DNA from: Anaeromicrobium sp.
GTDB taxonomy: Bacteria > Bacillota > Clostridia > Peptostreptococcales > Thermotaleaceae
Length of the DNA: 64,000 bases
NCBI RefSeq assembly: GCF_025210435.1
Contig: NZ_JAOART010000094.1
Span: 29,848-93,847, forward strand
Direction: 5' to 3'
Program-made: the position numbers and the translations under genes
The notes under the pieces: generated by a model
What the model saw: the letters and a program-made list of their open reading frames with translations, nothing else
Database searches by the model: none
What the model was told of the DNA's origin: nothing
Part shown: one piece after another, positions 38,077-47,416 of the stretch
Layout of the letters: every line of letters begins with the position of its first letter
Numbering within the stretch: position 1 is the first letter of the stretch

Positions 38077-39843
38077 ATGCCCTTTGACGGTATTACAGTT
38101 TCTGCAATATGTAGTGAATTGAAATCTGCTTTAATAAATTCAAGAATAGATAAAATATATCAACCAGAGGCAGATGAAATAATTCTTAATATAAGAGCTT
38201 TTAAGAATAAATATAAATTATTAATATCCGCCACAAGTAAATACCCTCGATTACATTTTACTAATATACAAAAGGAAAATCCAAAATCTCCTCCCATGTT
38301 TTGTATGCTCATGAGAAAGCATCTACAAGGTAGTAAAATCCTTCATATTAGCCAAAAGGATATGGAGAGAATTGTATATATAGATTTTGAATCCTATGAC
38401 GAACTAGGTGATATGAAAATCAAAAGACTCATAATAGAAATTATGGGTAGACACAGTAATATTATCTTAATAGATAAGGAAAGTAACATAATAATAGATA
38501 GTATTAAGAGAATCCCATCTGATATAAACAGACATAGGGAAGTTTTACCAGCAAAAGAATATATTCTTCCTCCTTCTCAAGATAAAACTAATCTTTTAAA
38601 TAATTTAGTTATAAGAATTAATAGGAAAGATGAAGAGTTAGATTTACCCCTATTCAAATATATCTATACTCATTTTCAGGGAATAAGTCCTAGTTCTGCT
38701 AAGGGTATATGTCATATGGCTAATTTAGATTATAACAAAAATGTCACTGACTTAAATAATGAGGAAATAGATTTATTAACAAATACACTTATTAAACTTA
38801 AGAATATTATTAGTAATGAAAATTTCATTCCCCATATAATAAGATCCTTTCATGAAAAAGAAATTATTGATTTTAATGTGATTAGTGAGTTTATGGACGA
38901 AAAATCCTATAGGATAGATAAACTACATAGTATTAGCTCCATGTTAGAATATTTTTATTCCCAAAAGGATATATTAGATAGATTAAAACAAAAATCTAGT
39001 AGTATGAGAAAAGTTGTAAATACTAATTTAAGCAAACTTATTAAAAAGGAAAAAAAATTAAATAAAGAATTTAATACTGCTGTAGATTCGGAAAAATATA
39101 AAATCTATGGAGAGCTCCTTACTGCAAACTTATATCAGATAAAAGAAGGGGAAAAGCAGGTTCATCTTTTAAACTATTATAGCCCAGATGGAGAATATAT
39201 GACCATTGATTTAGATAAGAAATTATCTCCTTCTCAAAATGCTCAGAAATATTATAAAAAATATAATAAATCTAAAACGGCTAAGAGGGAAATTCTCAAT
39301 CAATTAGAAGAAACTCAACATGAAATAAAATACTTTGAACAAGTTAGTCATTCCTTAGAAATAATTAGATCTATGAATGAATTAGAAGAATTAAGATTAG
39401 AACTAATGGAAGAAGGATACCTTAAAAGAAGAAATATTCCTAAGAAAAAAAAGGAACATAAAATGGAATTTCTTAGCTTTCTATCTTCTGATGGTTTCAC
39501 TATATATGTGGGAAAAAATAATAAGCAAAATGACTATTTAACTTTAAAGTTTTCTTCTAAGAAGGATCTATGGTTCCACACAAAGGATATTCCCGGGTCC
39601 CATGTAATAATAAGTACTAAGGGTAGGGAAGTTCCTGAAAGTACCATAAAGGAAGCTGCAGAGCTTGCTGCCTTTCATAGTAAAGGTAAGTTATCTAGCA
39701 AAGTTCCTGTAGATTATACTTTAATTAAGAATGTAAAAAAGCCTAGTGGAGCTAAACTGGGCATGGTTATATACGATGATTATAACACCTTATATATAAC
39801 TCCTCGAGAGGATTTATATGAAATATTAGAAAAAAACAAATAA
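38077..39843 (+). CDS. rqcH: Ribosome quality control protein RqcH (NFACT family, FbpA)
   Basis: A 588-residue NFACT protein, the bacterial Rqc2 homologue that recruits tRNA(Ala) to obstructed 50S subunits and directs alanine tailing. NFACT-N (MPFDGITVSAICSEL...) covers about 1-260, a coiled coil spans about 280-450, and the NFACT-R domain (about 460-570) shows SSKKDLWFHTKDIPGSHVII. AATGGAGG precedes the ATG. It was formerly annotated as fibronectin-binding protein FbpA. It is a single-gene unit ending at a terminator shared with pyrR. Confidence 0.95.
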   Translation: MPFDGITVSAICSELKSALINSRIDKIYQPEADEIILNIRAFKNKYKLLISATSKYPRLHFTNIQKENPKSPPMFCMLMRKHLQGSKILHISQKDMERIVYIDFESYDELGDMKIKRLIIEIMGRHSNIILIDKESNIIIDSIKRIPSDINRHREVLPAKEYILPPSQDKTNLLNNLVIRINRKDEELDLPLFKYIYTHFQGISPSSAKGICHMANLDYNKNVTDLNNEEIDLLTNTLIKLKNIISNENFIPHIIRSFHEKEIIDFNVISEFMDEKSYRIDKLHSISSMLEYFYSQKDILDRLKQKSSSMRKVVNTNLSKLIKKEKKLNKEFNTAVDSEKYKIYGELLTANLYQIKEGEKQVHLLNYYSPDGEYMTIDLDKKLSPSQNAQKYYKKYNKSKTAKREILNQLEETQHEIKYFEQVSHSLEIIRSMNELEELRLELMEEGYLKRRNIPKKKKEHKMEFLSFLSSDGFTIYVGKNNKQNDYLTLKFSSKKDLWFHTKDIPGSHVIISTKGREVPESTIKEAAELAAFHSKGKLSSKVPVDYTLIKNVKKPSGAKLGMVIYDDYNTLYITPREDLYEILEKNK

Positions 39844-39849
39844 AAACAT

Positions 39850-41350
<1,501 letters not shown>

Positions 41351-41364
41351 ATATATCTTCCTTT

Positions 41365-41802
41365 CTAATGTTCTTCATCATACTTTATTAAATAATAGGA
41401 TAATAATATGGCTCCCACTACTATACTAATATCTGCTATATTAAATACGGGCCATATTCTAAAGTCAAAAAAATCAATTACATAATCTAACCTTACCCTA
41501 TCTATGAAATTTCCTATAGCTCCAGCTACTATTAAACTTAAACTTACATTCATAATCTTATGCATATTCTTGTGTTTTACAGAATATATAAACACTCCAC
41601 CTAAAACTACAATAGTTACTACTACAAAAAACCATTTCTGATTTCTAAGTATTCCAAAGGCTGCACCTGGATTTTGTACATAGGTTAGATGAAATATATT
41701 ATTGATAATCGGTATGGTCTCATTTACACTCATATTGGCTTGAGTTAAATATTTAGTAAACTGGTCTATTAAAATTATTCCTATTATAATTATATAGTTC
41801 AT
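41365..41802 (-). CDS. lspA: Lipoprotein signal peptidase II
   Basis: LspA, 145 residues, an aspartic membrane protease that cleaves prolipoprotein signal peptides after lipid attachment. Four membrane helices are visible. Conserved motifs: DQFTKYL (about 12), NPGAAFGIL (about 46-54), and the catalytic aspartates in GNFIDRV (about 105) and FNIADISI (about 125). AAGGAGG precedes the ATG. Confidence 0.96.
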   Translation of the reverse strand: MNYIIIIGIILIDQFTKYLTQANMSVNETIPIINNIFHLTYVQNPGAAFGILRNQKWFFVVVTIVVLGGVFIYSVKHKNMHKIMNVSLSLIVAGAIGNFIDRVRLDYVIDFFDFRIWPVFNIADISIVVGAILLSYYLIKYDEEH

Positions 41803-41871
41803 AAGCTACCTCCTTAAAATGCCATCTCTCTGATTATATCACAATTTCAACTGTTTTAGGCATATTCAAAT

Positions 41872-41899
41872 AAAAAAGTGAAGCACAGGCTTCACTTTT
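41872..41899 (-). terminator. Terminator of the DksA/TraR gene
   Basis: AAAAGTGAAGC / GCTTCACTTTT is followed by TTTTTATTTGAATATGCCT on the minus strand, again ending with the AGGCATAT repeat motif. It overlaps the stop codon. Confidence 0.8.
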
Positions 41900-42509
41900 G
41901 CTCTTCATAGTAGGATTCACTTATTTTATCTACTTCTTCAACTACTCCAGATATAGTCCTATCATAATTATTATCATACCAATCTAGGGATTCATGCTTA
42001 GTCCGGTTGTTTCTATTAACTTCTTGAAGGGCATCTTCTCCATCAAAGCCATTAATGTTAGCCTTTTCTAAAGAACTTTCACCAAAGGGTACTCCTAATA
42101 CATCCTCTTCCACAGGGCGAGTTTGCAAAATTTCATTAAGTTCTAACCCTTCTTCCTTTTCACAATTTATACAATTTATAGCCGTTGGCATAAATTCTAA
42201 TCTTTCTTTTTCAATCGGTTTATTACACATAAAACAAGTTCCATAAGTGCCCTTTTCTATTCTTTCTAGTGCATTATTAATATCCCTTATATATAGCTTT
42301 TCATCATCTTTTAAACACATATTCATTTCCATTTGAAAGGTTTCTGTACCCATATCTGCAGGATGATTGTCATAGGATGATAATTCATAATTATAATCCT
42401 TTAGGCCCTCATTGTTTTCATTTTTATTAGACAATTCTACAGTATTTATAGCATTTTCCCTTTCTTTTATGAGTTTCTTCTTAAAATAAGATAATTTATC
42501 TCTGTCCAT
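41892..42509 (-). CDS. DksA/TraR zinc-finger protein, YteA-like
   Basis: A 205-residue DksA/TraR C4-type zinc-finger protein resembling Bacillus YteA, which is associated with sporulation. The zinc finger is CFMCNKPIEKERLEFMPT...CINCE, about residues 92-118. The N-terminal half is helical with the DNHPADMGTETFQ motif (about 47-59) typical of the YteA group. AAGGAG precedes the ATG. It is followed by lspA across about 90 bp and a terminator. A link to sporulation is inferred from the family. Confidence 0.85.
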   Translation of the reverse strand: MDRDKLSYFKKKLIKERENAINTVELSNKNENNEGLKDYNYELSSYDNHPADMGTETFQMEMNMCLKDDEKLYIRDINNALERIEKGTYGTCFMCNKPIEKERLEFMPTAINCINCEKEEGLELNEILQTRPVEEDVLGVPFGESSLEKANINGFDGEDALQEVNRNNRTKHESLDWYDNNYDRTISGVVEEVDKISESYYEEQK

Positions 42510-42519
42510 TTTTATCTCC

Positions 42520-42798
42520 TTATTTATAATTTTCTATTATTTCTATCAACTTAGCTATGTAACTTCCTATCAATGGCAAATCCACAAATTGATACAAGAT
42601 ATAGAGGGTTAGAGCTGCTAAAACTGTCAATCCTATGGCTGTTCCAAGTCCCCTTGCCAAGCCAATCATAAAATTTATATACAAAATTCGCCTAGGATTT
42701 TCCATCATTTCAACATATTTTCCAATTTTAGCCTTTTCCATATCATTAGATAGCTTTGAGACCTTTTCATTAATTTCGGCCAAAAGTTCATCTTTCAT
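42520..42798 (-). CDS. DUF5665 family membrane protein
   Basis: A 92-residue protein with an N-terminal helical segment and a hydrophobic C-terminal half (GLGTAIGLTVLAALTLYILYQF plus a second weaker segment), matching DUF5665. The start is ATG 42798, 7 nt after AGGAG; a longer frame to a TTG at 42864 has no ribosome-binding site. It lies 10 bp upstream of the DksA/TraR gene. The function is unknown. Confidence 0.75.
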   Translation of the reverse strand: MKDELLAEINEKVSKLSNDMEKAKIGKYVEMMENPRRILYINFMIGLARGLGTAIGLTVLAALTLYILYQFVDLPLIGSYIAKLIEIIENYK

Positions 42799-42955
42799 AA
42801 AAGTTCTCCTAACATATTCTACTATTTTATTATTTCCATTTAGCTTATTTTTATAATTTTTCAAGTTAATATTTTAGATTTTATTATTTATTCTATTTTC
42901 ATTTAGGTATAGATTTTGTGGTTTTAAAATTGTTTTATATAGTAACTTTCCTATA

Positions 42956-43103
42956 AGGGAAAATATATTGAAAATTTTTGGGATTGAGGAACGTCACAAC
43001 ATCCTATGATACTTGAACATGACTCATGAACCTATCTACGAAGATTCACACTTTCCCTTGTGACAAGGACTTGGGTGGAAAAGATTTTCAATATATTTTT
43101 CTG
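42956..43103. repeat. 148-bp imperfect palindrome in the gene-free stretch 42799-43202
   Basis: The arms GGGAAAATATATTGAAAATTTTT and AAAAGATTTTCAATATATTTTTCT are inverted repeats about 90 bp apart, with a second nested pair GTCACAA (near 42994) and TTGTGAC (near 43058). No reading frame. It differs in sequence from the 158-bp repeats but has the same long-hairpin design. Confidence 0.6.
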
Positions 43104-43165
43104 AAATAGGCACACATAAAACTGGTTTATAAAAAATAAATCAGAGAAAATTAACTATTAAAATA

Positions 43166-43193
43166 AAAACTGCTAATAGTCATTAGCAGTTTT
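43166..43193 (-). terminator. Terminator of the B12-controlled four-gene operon
   Basis: AAAACTGCTAAT / ATTAGCAGTTTT followed by TTTATTTTA on the minus strand, 10 bp after the stop of the SLH gene. Confidence 0.85.
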
Positions 43194-43202
43194 CATCTTT
43201 CT

Positions 43203-45599
43203 TTATTTTACAACCAAATTATGTAATTTGTAAAGTATTACAGCAGCTTGAGCTCTATTTGCATTTTCCTTTGGAGCAAACAATCCATCTCCCATACCAC
43301 TTATGATTTTTTCTTTTGCACATAGGCTTACAGAGTCCTTTGCCCATGGTGATACACTTTCAATATCTTTAAATATACTTAGTTTATCTAAACTTACCCT
43401 TTTATATCCTTTTTTCTCAAGGACTTTTGCAACAATTACTGCCATTTCTTGTCTTGTAATCTTTCCATTTGGATCAAATGAGATTTCACTTCTACCATTG
43501 ATTAAACCATGTTTATATGCTGCACCTACATAATTATAGTACCAAGCTTCTTTAGCTACATCTTCAAATGGTACATTCATATTTTCAGTAGAATATGCCA
43601 TCATCTTAGTAACTAATGTGGCAAATTCTGCCCTTGTAATATTTGCAGCAGGATCAAACCTTTTGTCTGTACGACCATTTATAACCCCTTCAGATGCCAT
43701 AGTCTCAATGGCTTCCTTTGCCCAAGGGTAGCCTTTAAGGTCAGTAAATACCTTTTTAGTTAATTTATCTACTTGTTTAGCAAAGTATTTACTAAAGTGA
43801 CTTGTTCTAAATCTTATCGTTTTTGTTACAGAGTCATATTTTCCTCCAACTTCTTCTATCTTACCATTATCATTTAAGAAGAATACCTTTACTTCCTTTT
43901 CCTCTTCTACTTTTTCTTCATATGGAATCCTAATTTCTATTGGTTCTTCAAAATTAGATACTTTTTTTTGTCCAACTCTTGCATTTAAATCTACTATTGG
44001 ACTACCCTTTGGAACTTTGTACCTTGCAAGGGCAGATAGGTCATTTCTATCTATTTTTTTTGCACTAAGAGATATTTCTTTATCCATTCCTTTGTCTCCA
44101 AAAGTTTTCTCTGTTACATTAAATTCTGCTACCTCTGTTTTAATGGTTACTTTTTTAATTCCATTTTCTCTTAAAGTTTCCATCACATTTGAAGGTAGAT
44201 TTGTTTCTATTTCTTCTTTTCCCATATTAACTACTTCTATTGTTAATTTTGCTTCAAATTCTTTAGGGCTTTCAATATTGTTATTCTTTAGTTTTTCTTT
44301 CATATCTTTTACTGTATTTACTGCTGCCTTTCCTAAATCTTTCACCTTATTTCCATCAATTTTTGCAATTACTTTCTTTTCAGCTATCTTTAATTGATCT
44401 TTTTCAATTTTTTGCGTACTAGCCTTTTCTACTGCTTTTTGCGCCGTCTGTACTGCTTTTTCTTTTATTTCTTTAGCATTTTCTTTCCCTAATTTGTTTA
44501 TTAGGCTTCCTGCAGATTCAATAACATCTCCTGCAACTTTACTTACGTCTTTACCCTTGATTTTATCCATTGCTTTAAGGGTTATTTCCATATTTTCTAC
44601 TACTGCCTCACTAAGCTGTTTTTTATCACTATCTTTCTTTAATTTCTCAGCAGATTTTATTAATGTCTTCACTACATTTATATTTTCACTTGCTAAATCC
44701 TTTGCACCTTTTTCTGTCTTAATTTTATCTACAGCCTTCTTCATTACTTGTGACATATTTTTCACATCTTTTACAAAATCTTTAGCATCCTTTTCTGAAT
44801 TGACCTTTTGTGCCTTTTCATTCAATTTAGAAGATACATCTTTTATTGCCTTTGCAATATCCTTTTCATTTGCATTTTTATTATCTAAAATATTTTTTGC
44901 TACATCAATTTGATTTTGTACTTCATCTTTTATTCCAACATTTGCTTTATGTTTATTTCTCTTATCTGTCCTATAGTCTAATGTGTAGAACCAGTATATT
45001 CTTTCTCCACCTTTTAAATCATAATTTTCTGCTGCCGTGCCAATTTGCTTATTATTAACATGAACCATCCAACCGCTGTACGGCCCTTTATCCCGTGTTC
45101 CTTGTCCATATATACTATCTACAAAACCATCTGGTTTCTTATGGATTTTACCACCAACAGCTCTCTTTGTGACAGCATATAAATTATCGCCCTCCTTTAT
45201 TTCTATTACTTTATCTGATAATATAGTTCCTTTGTATCCTTCTATTGTAATAGTAACAGTTGGTTTATTTTCAGGACCTATAGGGTCTACTTCTTTATTC
45301 TTAATAACTAGAGAAAATTCTTCTTTCTCTTCATTAATATTAATAGTTCCCTTATATTCTGCTCCTTGATTTAACGAAAAAGAAACCCTAAATTTTCCAT
45401 CTTTATCTGTATTTCCTTGATTGATATAACTAACTTTATCGCTATTAAACACTTGTATTGAAACAGGTACTTCTTTATAATTACACATTCCATCTATTGT
45501 AACAGATTCTCCTTCAACTGTACTTTTTATTTCTATTTGTGCAAAAGAAGGTATTGTCATTGCAATAACAAGCAAAATTGCCAATAGTACTTTTTTCAT
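43203..45599 (-). CDS. Secreted DUF4430 (transcobalamin C-terminal-like) S-layer-homology anchor protein
   Basis: A 798-residue exported protein, the last gene of the riboswitch operon. Signal peptide: MKKVLLAILLVIAMTIPSFA. A small beta domain (about 20-112) is shared with the neighbouring 574-residue protein. A DUF4430 domain (about 115-215) shows SGWMVHVNNKQIG and LKGGERIYWFYT. A long Lys/Glu-rich helical stalk (about 220-455) and a beta region (about 460-615) lead to three SLH repeats (about 618-798) that should bind pyruvylated wall polymer. The stalk-to-SLH part is nearly the same as in the 1824-residue protein. I infer a cell-surface anchor and possibly corrinoid-binding role. Confidence 0.88.
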   Translation of the reverse strand: MKKVLLAILLVIAMTIPSFAQIEIKSTVEGESVTIDGMCNYKEVPVSIQVFNSDKVSYINQGNTDKDGKFRVSFSLNQGAEYKGTININEEKEEFSLVIKNKEVDPIGPENKPTVTITIEGYKGTILSDKVIEIKEGDNLYAVTKRAVGGKIHKKPDGFVDSIYGQGTRDKGPYSGWMVHVNNKQIGTAAENYDLKGGERIYWFYTLDYRTDKRNKHKANVGIKDEVQNQIDVAKNILDNKNANEKDIAKAIKDVSSKLNEKAQKVNSEKDAKDFVKDVKNMSQVMKKAVDKIKTEKGAKDLASENINVVKTLIKSAEKLKKDSDKKQLSEAVVENMEITLKAMDKIKGKDVSKVAGDVIESAGSLINKLGKENAKEIKEKAVQTAQKAVEKASTQKIEKDQLKIAEKKVIAKIDGNKVKDLGKAAVNTVKDMKEKLKNNNIESPKEFEAKLTIEVVNMGKEEIETNLPSNVMETLRENGIKKVTIKTEVAEFNVTEKTFGDKGMDKEISLSAKKIDRNDLSALARYKVPKGSPIVDLNARVGQKKVSNFEEPIEIRIPYEEKVEEEKEVKVFFLNDNGKIEEVGGKYDSVTKTIRFRTSHFSKYFAKQVDKLTKKVFTDLKGYPWAKEAIETMASEGVINGRTDKRFDPAANITRAEFATLVTKMMAYSTENMNVPFEDVAKEAWYYNYVGAAYKHGLINGRSEISFDPNGKITRQEMAVIVAKVLEKKGYKRVSLDKLSIFKDIESVSPWAKDSVSLCAKEKIISGMGDGLFAPKENANRAQAAVILYKLHNLVVK

Positions 45600-45639
45600 A
45601 GTGTCCCTCCTTTTAAATTAAATGTTATATTCGAATTTG

Positions 45640-45669
45640 ACAGCTTCTCTATTAAATCAGAGAAGCTGT
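45640..45669 (-). other. Intra-operon hairpin
   Basis: ACAGCTTCTCT / AGAGAAGCTGT with an 8-nt loop lies in the 76-bp gap between the 574- and 798-residue genes. No T run follows on the minus strand, so it is more likely an mRNA stability or processing element than a terminator. Confidence 0.55.
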
Positions 45670-45675
45670 ATATTA

Positions 45676-47400
45676 CTATTTTCTAACCTTTGCACTAACA
45701 GGATCTTTTAAGAGAACATTTTGTTTCTCTAAAGTATCCCATACAAAAGCTTTTAACTCATAGGTTCCATCCACTGGAATATGTAAACTCTCACTTATAT
45801 CCCTATTTTCTCCTGCTTTAAGTTCTTCCTCTACAGCCTTATAATTGATCATCTTACCATTCGTTTTATTGTATAAAGCCAGAATTAATGTTGCTTTTTT
45901 CATTTCTCCACTTATGTTTTTCACTCTTACAATGACTTTTGCTGTATCTCCATTCTTAAAGACTTGTTCTTTCATCTTCTGTATTTCAAAATTCTTCATA
46001 AGCATTTGTTCTATATTTAACTCAATTGTATCTTGTACACTTTCATTACCTACTACTTTTGCTGTAATCATAACCTTTCCAGCTTTCTTTCCTATGACGC
46101 CTCCATCTGTATCGATACTGGCAATATTTTCATCTGAACTTTCCCAAAGTATACCCTGTGTCATAATCTCTTTATTATTTTTATCAAAAACTTTAGCTGA
46201 AAGATCTATCATTGTATTTTCTTTGATTATTTTACTTGCTAATTCTTGTATTTGAATTTTACTTGCCTTTATTGGATCTACATACTCGATTCTAAGGGCA
46301 TTATACATGGATCTTCCTTTGTATAGATCTGCTAATGCCATAAATGCTTGTTCTGTTGATTTTTCATCTCCAAATCCATTATCTTCTTTGAAATCAAGTA
46401 ATCTATCTAATATATTTTTTTCATTTTTTTCATACTCCTTAGATAAAGGATCTATTCCTACTGCTACAAGTCCTTGTATCACAGCAGAAATTGTACACGC
46501 ATTTTCTTTTCCACTCAATGTATTTTTAATATATTCAACTCCATCATTAATGGAATCATTTACACCTTGTATTTCTCTATGTTTGCCAAGTGCCATAATG
46601 GACATGGCTGTGTAATCCATATCTCCAAAGCTACCATTTTCCTTCTGGTAACTCCTTAATGCTTTTGTTGCTTTATTCACATCATAGTCTGCATCTGCCA
46701 TATCTAGTGCTAATATACTAAAGGCAACTGTTGTTGCACTATCATCCCCTTGATGAAGAATAAACTTACCTTGTTCATCTTGAGAATCTGCTAATACTTT
46801 TACATAATTTTTGCCCTTATAATCTCTTGGATTTTCTTTTGCTCCAATCAATCCTATAATGTTTCCTGCATAATCGCTGGCTTTCATATCTTCTTCAGCC
46901 ATTTGTGTTATTTTATATTTTTTCTTTATTATATCTATATCTTTTTCATTCTTACTTGCATATCTATATCCTATTGCTTCTCTAAATGTAAATTCATCAT
47001 CTTTAGAATAATAACTTCTTAATTCATTTATTGCCTCTTTAATCTTTTCTTCATTCGTCTTTTCTTCTATAATTGGTCCTTCTTCTTTTTCCGTCTTTAA
47101 TATGAAATTTTGTTTTTCTCCCTCTGTTAAAAAATATCCATTATAATCTTTATTTGATTCTAACTGGGTTTGGAATTTAAAATTGCCATTATCATCTGTT
47201 AATCCTTGATCAAAATAAACTTTTTTCTTCCCATCGTTTATTTGTACCACAACAGGTTCTTTGTTACAATCTGTTGTTCCATTGATTTTTATATTTCCTT
47301 CATTTACATTAATCTTGAAATCAATTTGTGCAAAGGAAGTCAATGTAAAGGATAATACGAATAACAGCGATAATAAAATACTACCTATTTTTCTTTTCAT
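45676..47400 (-). CDS. Secreted single alpha/alpha-toroid protein with Big_2 domain
   Basis: A 574-residue exported protein. Signal peptide: MKRKIGSILLSLLFVLSFTLTSFA. A small N-terminal beta domain (about 25-110) resembles that of the 798-residue protein. One alpha/alpha-toroid of the prenyltransferase/squalene-cyclase repeat type spans about 118-375, with the local signatures ENPRDYKGKNYV, VGIDPLSKEY and ALADLYKGRSMY. A Big_2 Ig domain (about 385-465) and a C-terminal beta domain of about 105 residues, shared with the two upstream gene products, complete it. It has no anchor of its own. It is third in the riboswitch operon and probably one half of a corrinoid-binding pair. Confidence 0.82.
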   Translation of the reverse strand: MKRKIGSILLSLLFVLSFTLTSFAQIDFKINVNEGNIKINGTTDCNKEPVVVQINDGKKKVYFDQGLTDDNGNFKFQTQLESNKDYNGYFLTEGEKQNFILKTEKEEGPIIEEKTNEEKIKEAINELRSYYSKDDEFTFREAIGYRYASKNEKDIDIIKKKYKITQMAEEDMKASDYAGNIIGLIGAKENPRDYKGKNYVKVLADSQDEQGKFILHQGDDSATTVAFSILALDMADADYDVNKATKALRSYQKENGSFGDMDYTAMSIMALGKHREIQGVNDSINDGVEYIKNTLSGKENACTISAVIQGLVAVGIDPLSKEYEKNEKNILDRLLDFKEDNGFGDEKSTEQAFMALADLYKGRSMYNALRIEYVDPIKASKIQIQELASKIIKENTMIDLSAKVFDKNNKEIMTQGILWESSDENIASIDTDGGVIGKKAGKVMITAKVVGNESVQDTIELNIEQMLMKNFEIQKMKEQVFKNGDTAKVIVRVKNISGEMKKATLILALYNKTNGKMINYKAVEEELKAGENRDISESLHIPVDGTYELKAFVWDTLEKQNVLLKDPVSAKVRK

Positions 47401-47416
47401 AATATTCTAATCTCCT

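Noticed and set aside
42799-42864. N-terminal extension of the DUF5665 protein to a TTG
   Set aside because: No ribosome-binding site precedes the TTG, while AGGAG is ideally placed before the ATG at 42798.
44017-44913. Plus-strand frames opposite the SLH protein stalk (and the equivalents at 58616-59662)
   Set aside because: They are the Phe/Ser/Leu-rich mirror image of Lys/Glu-rich coding sequence. The duplicate locus preserves them only because it preserves the real genes.
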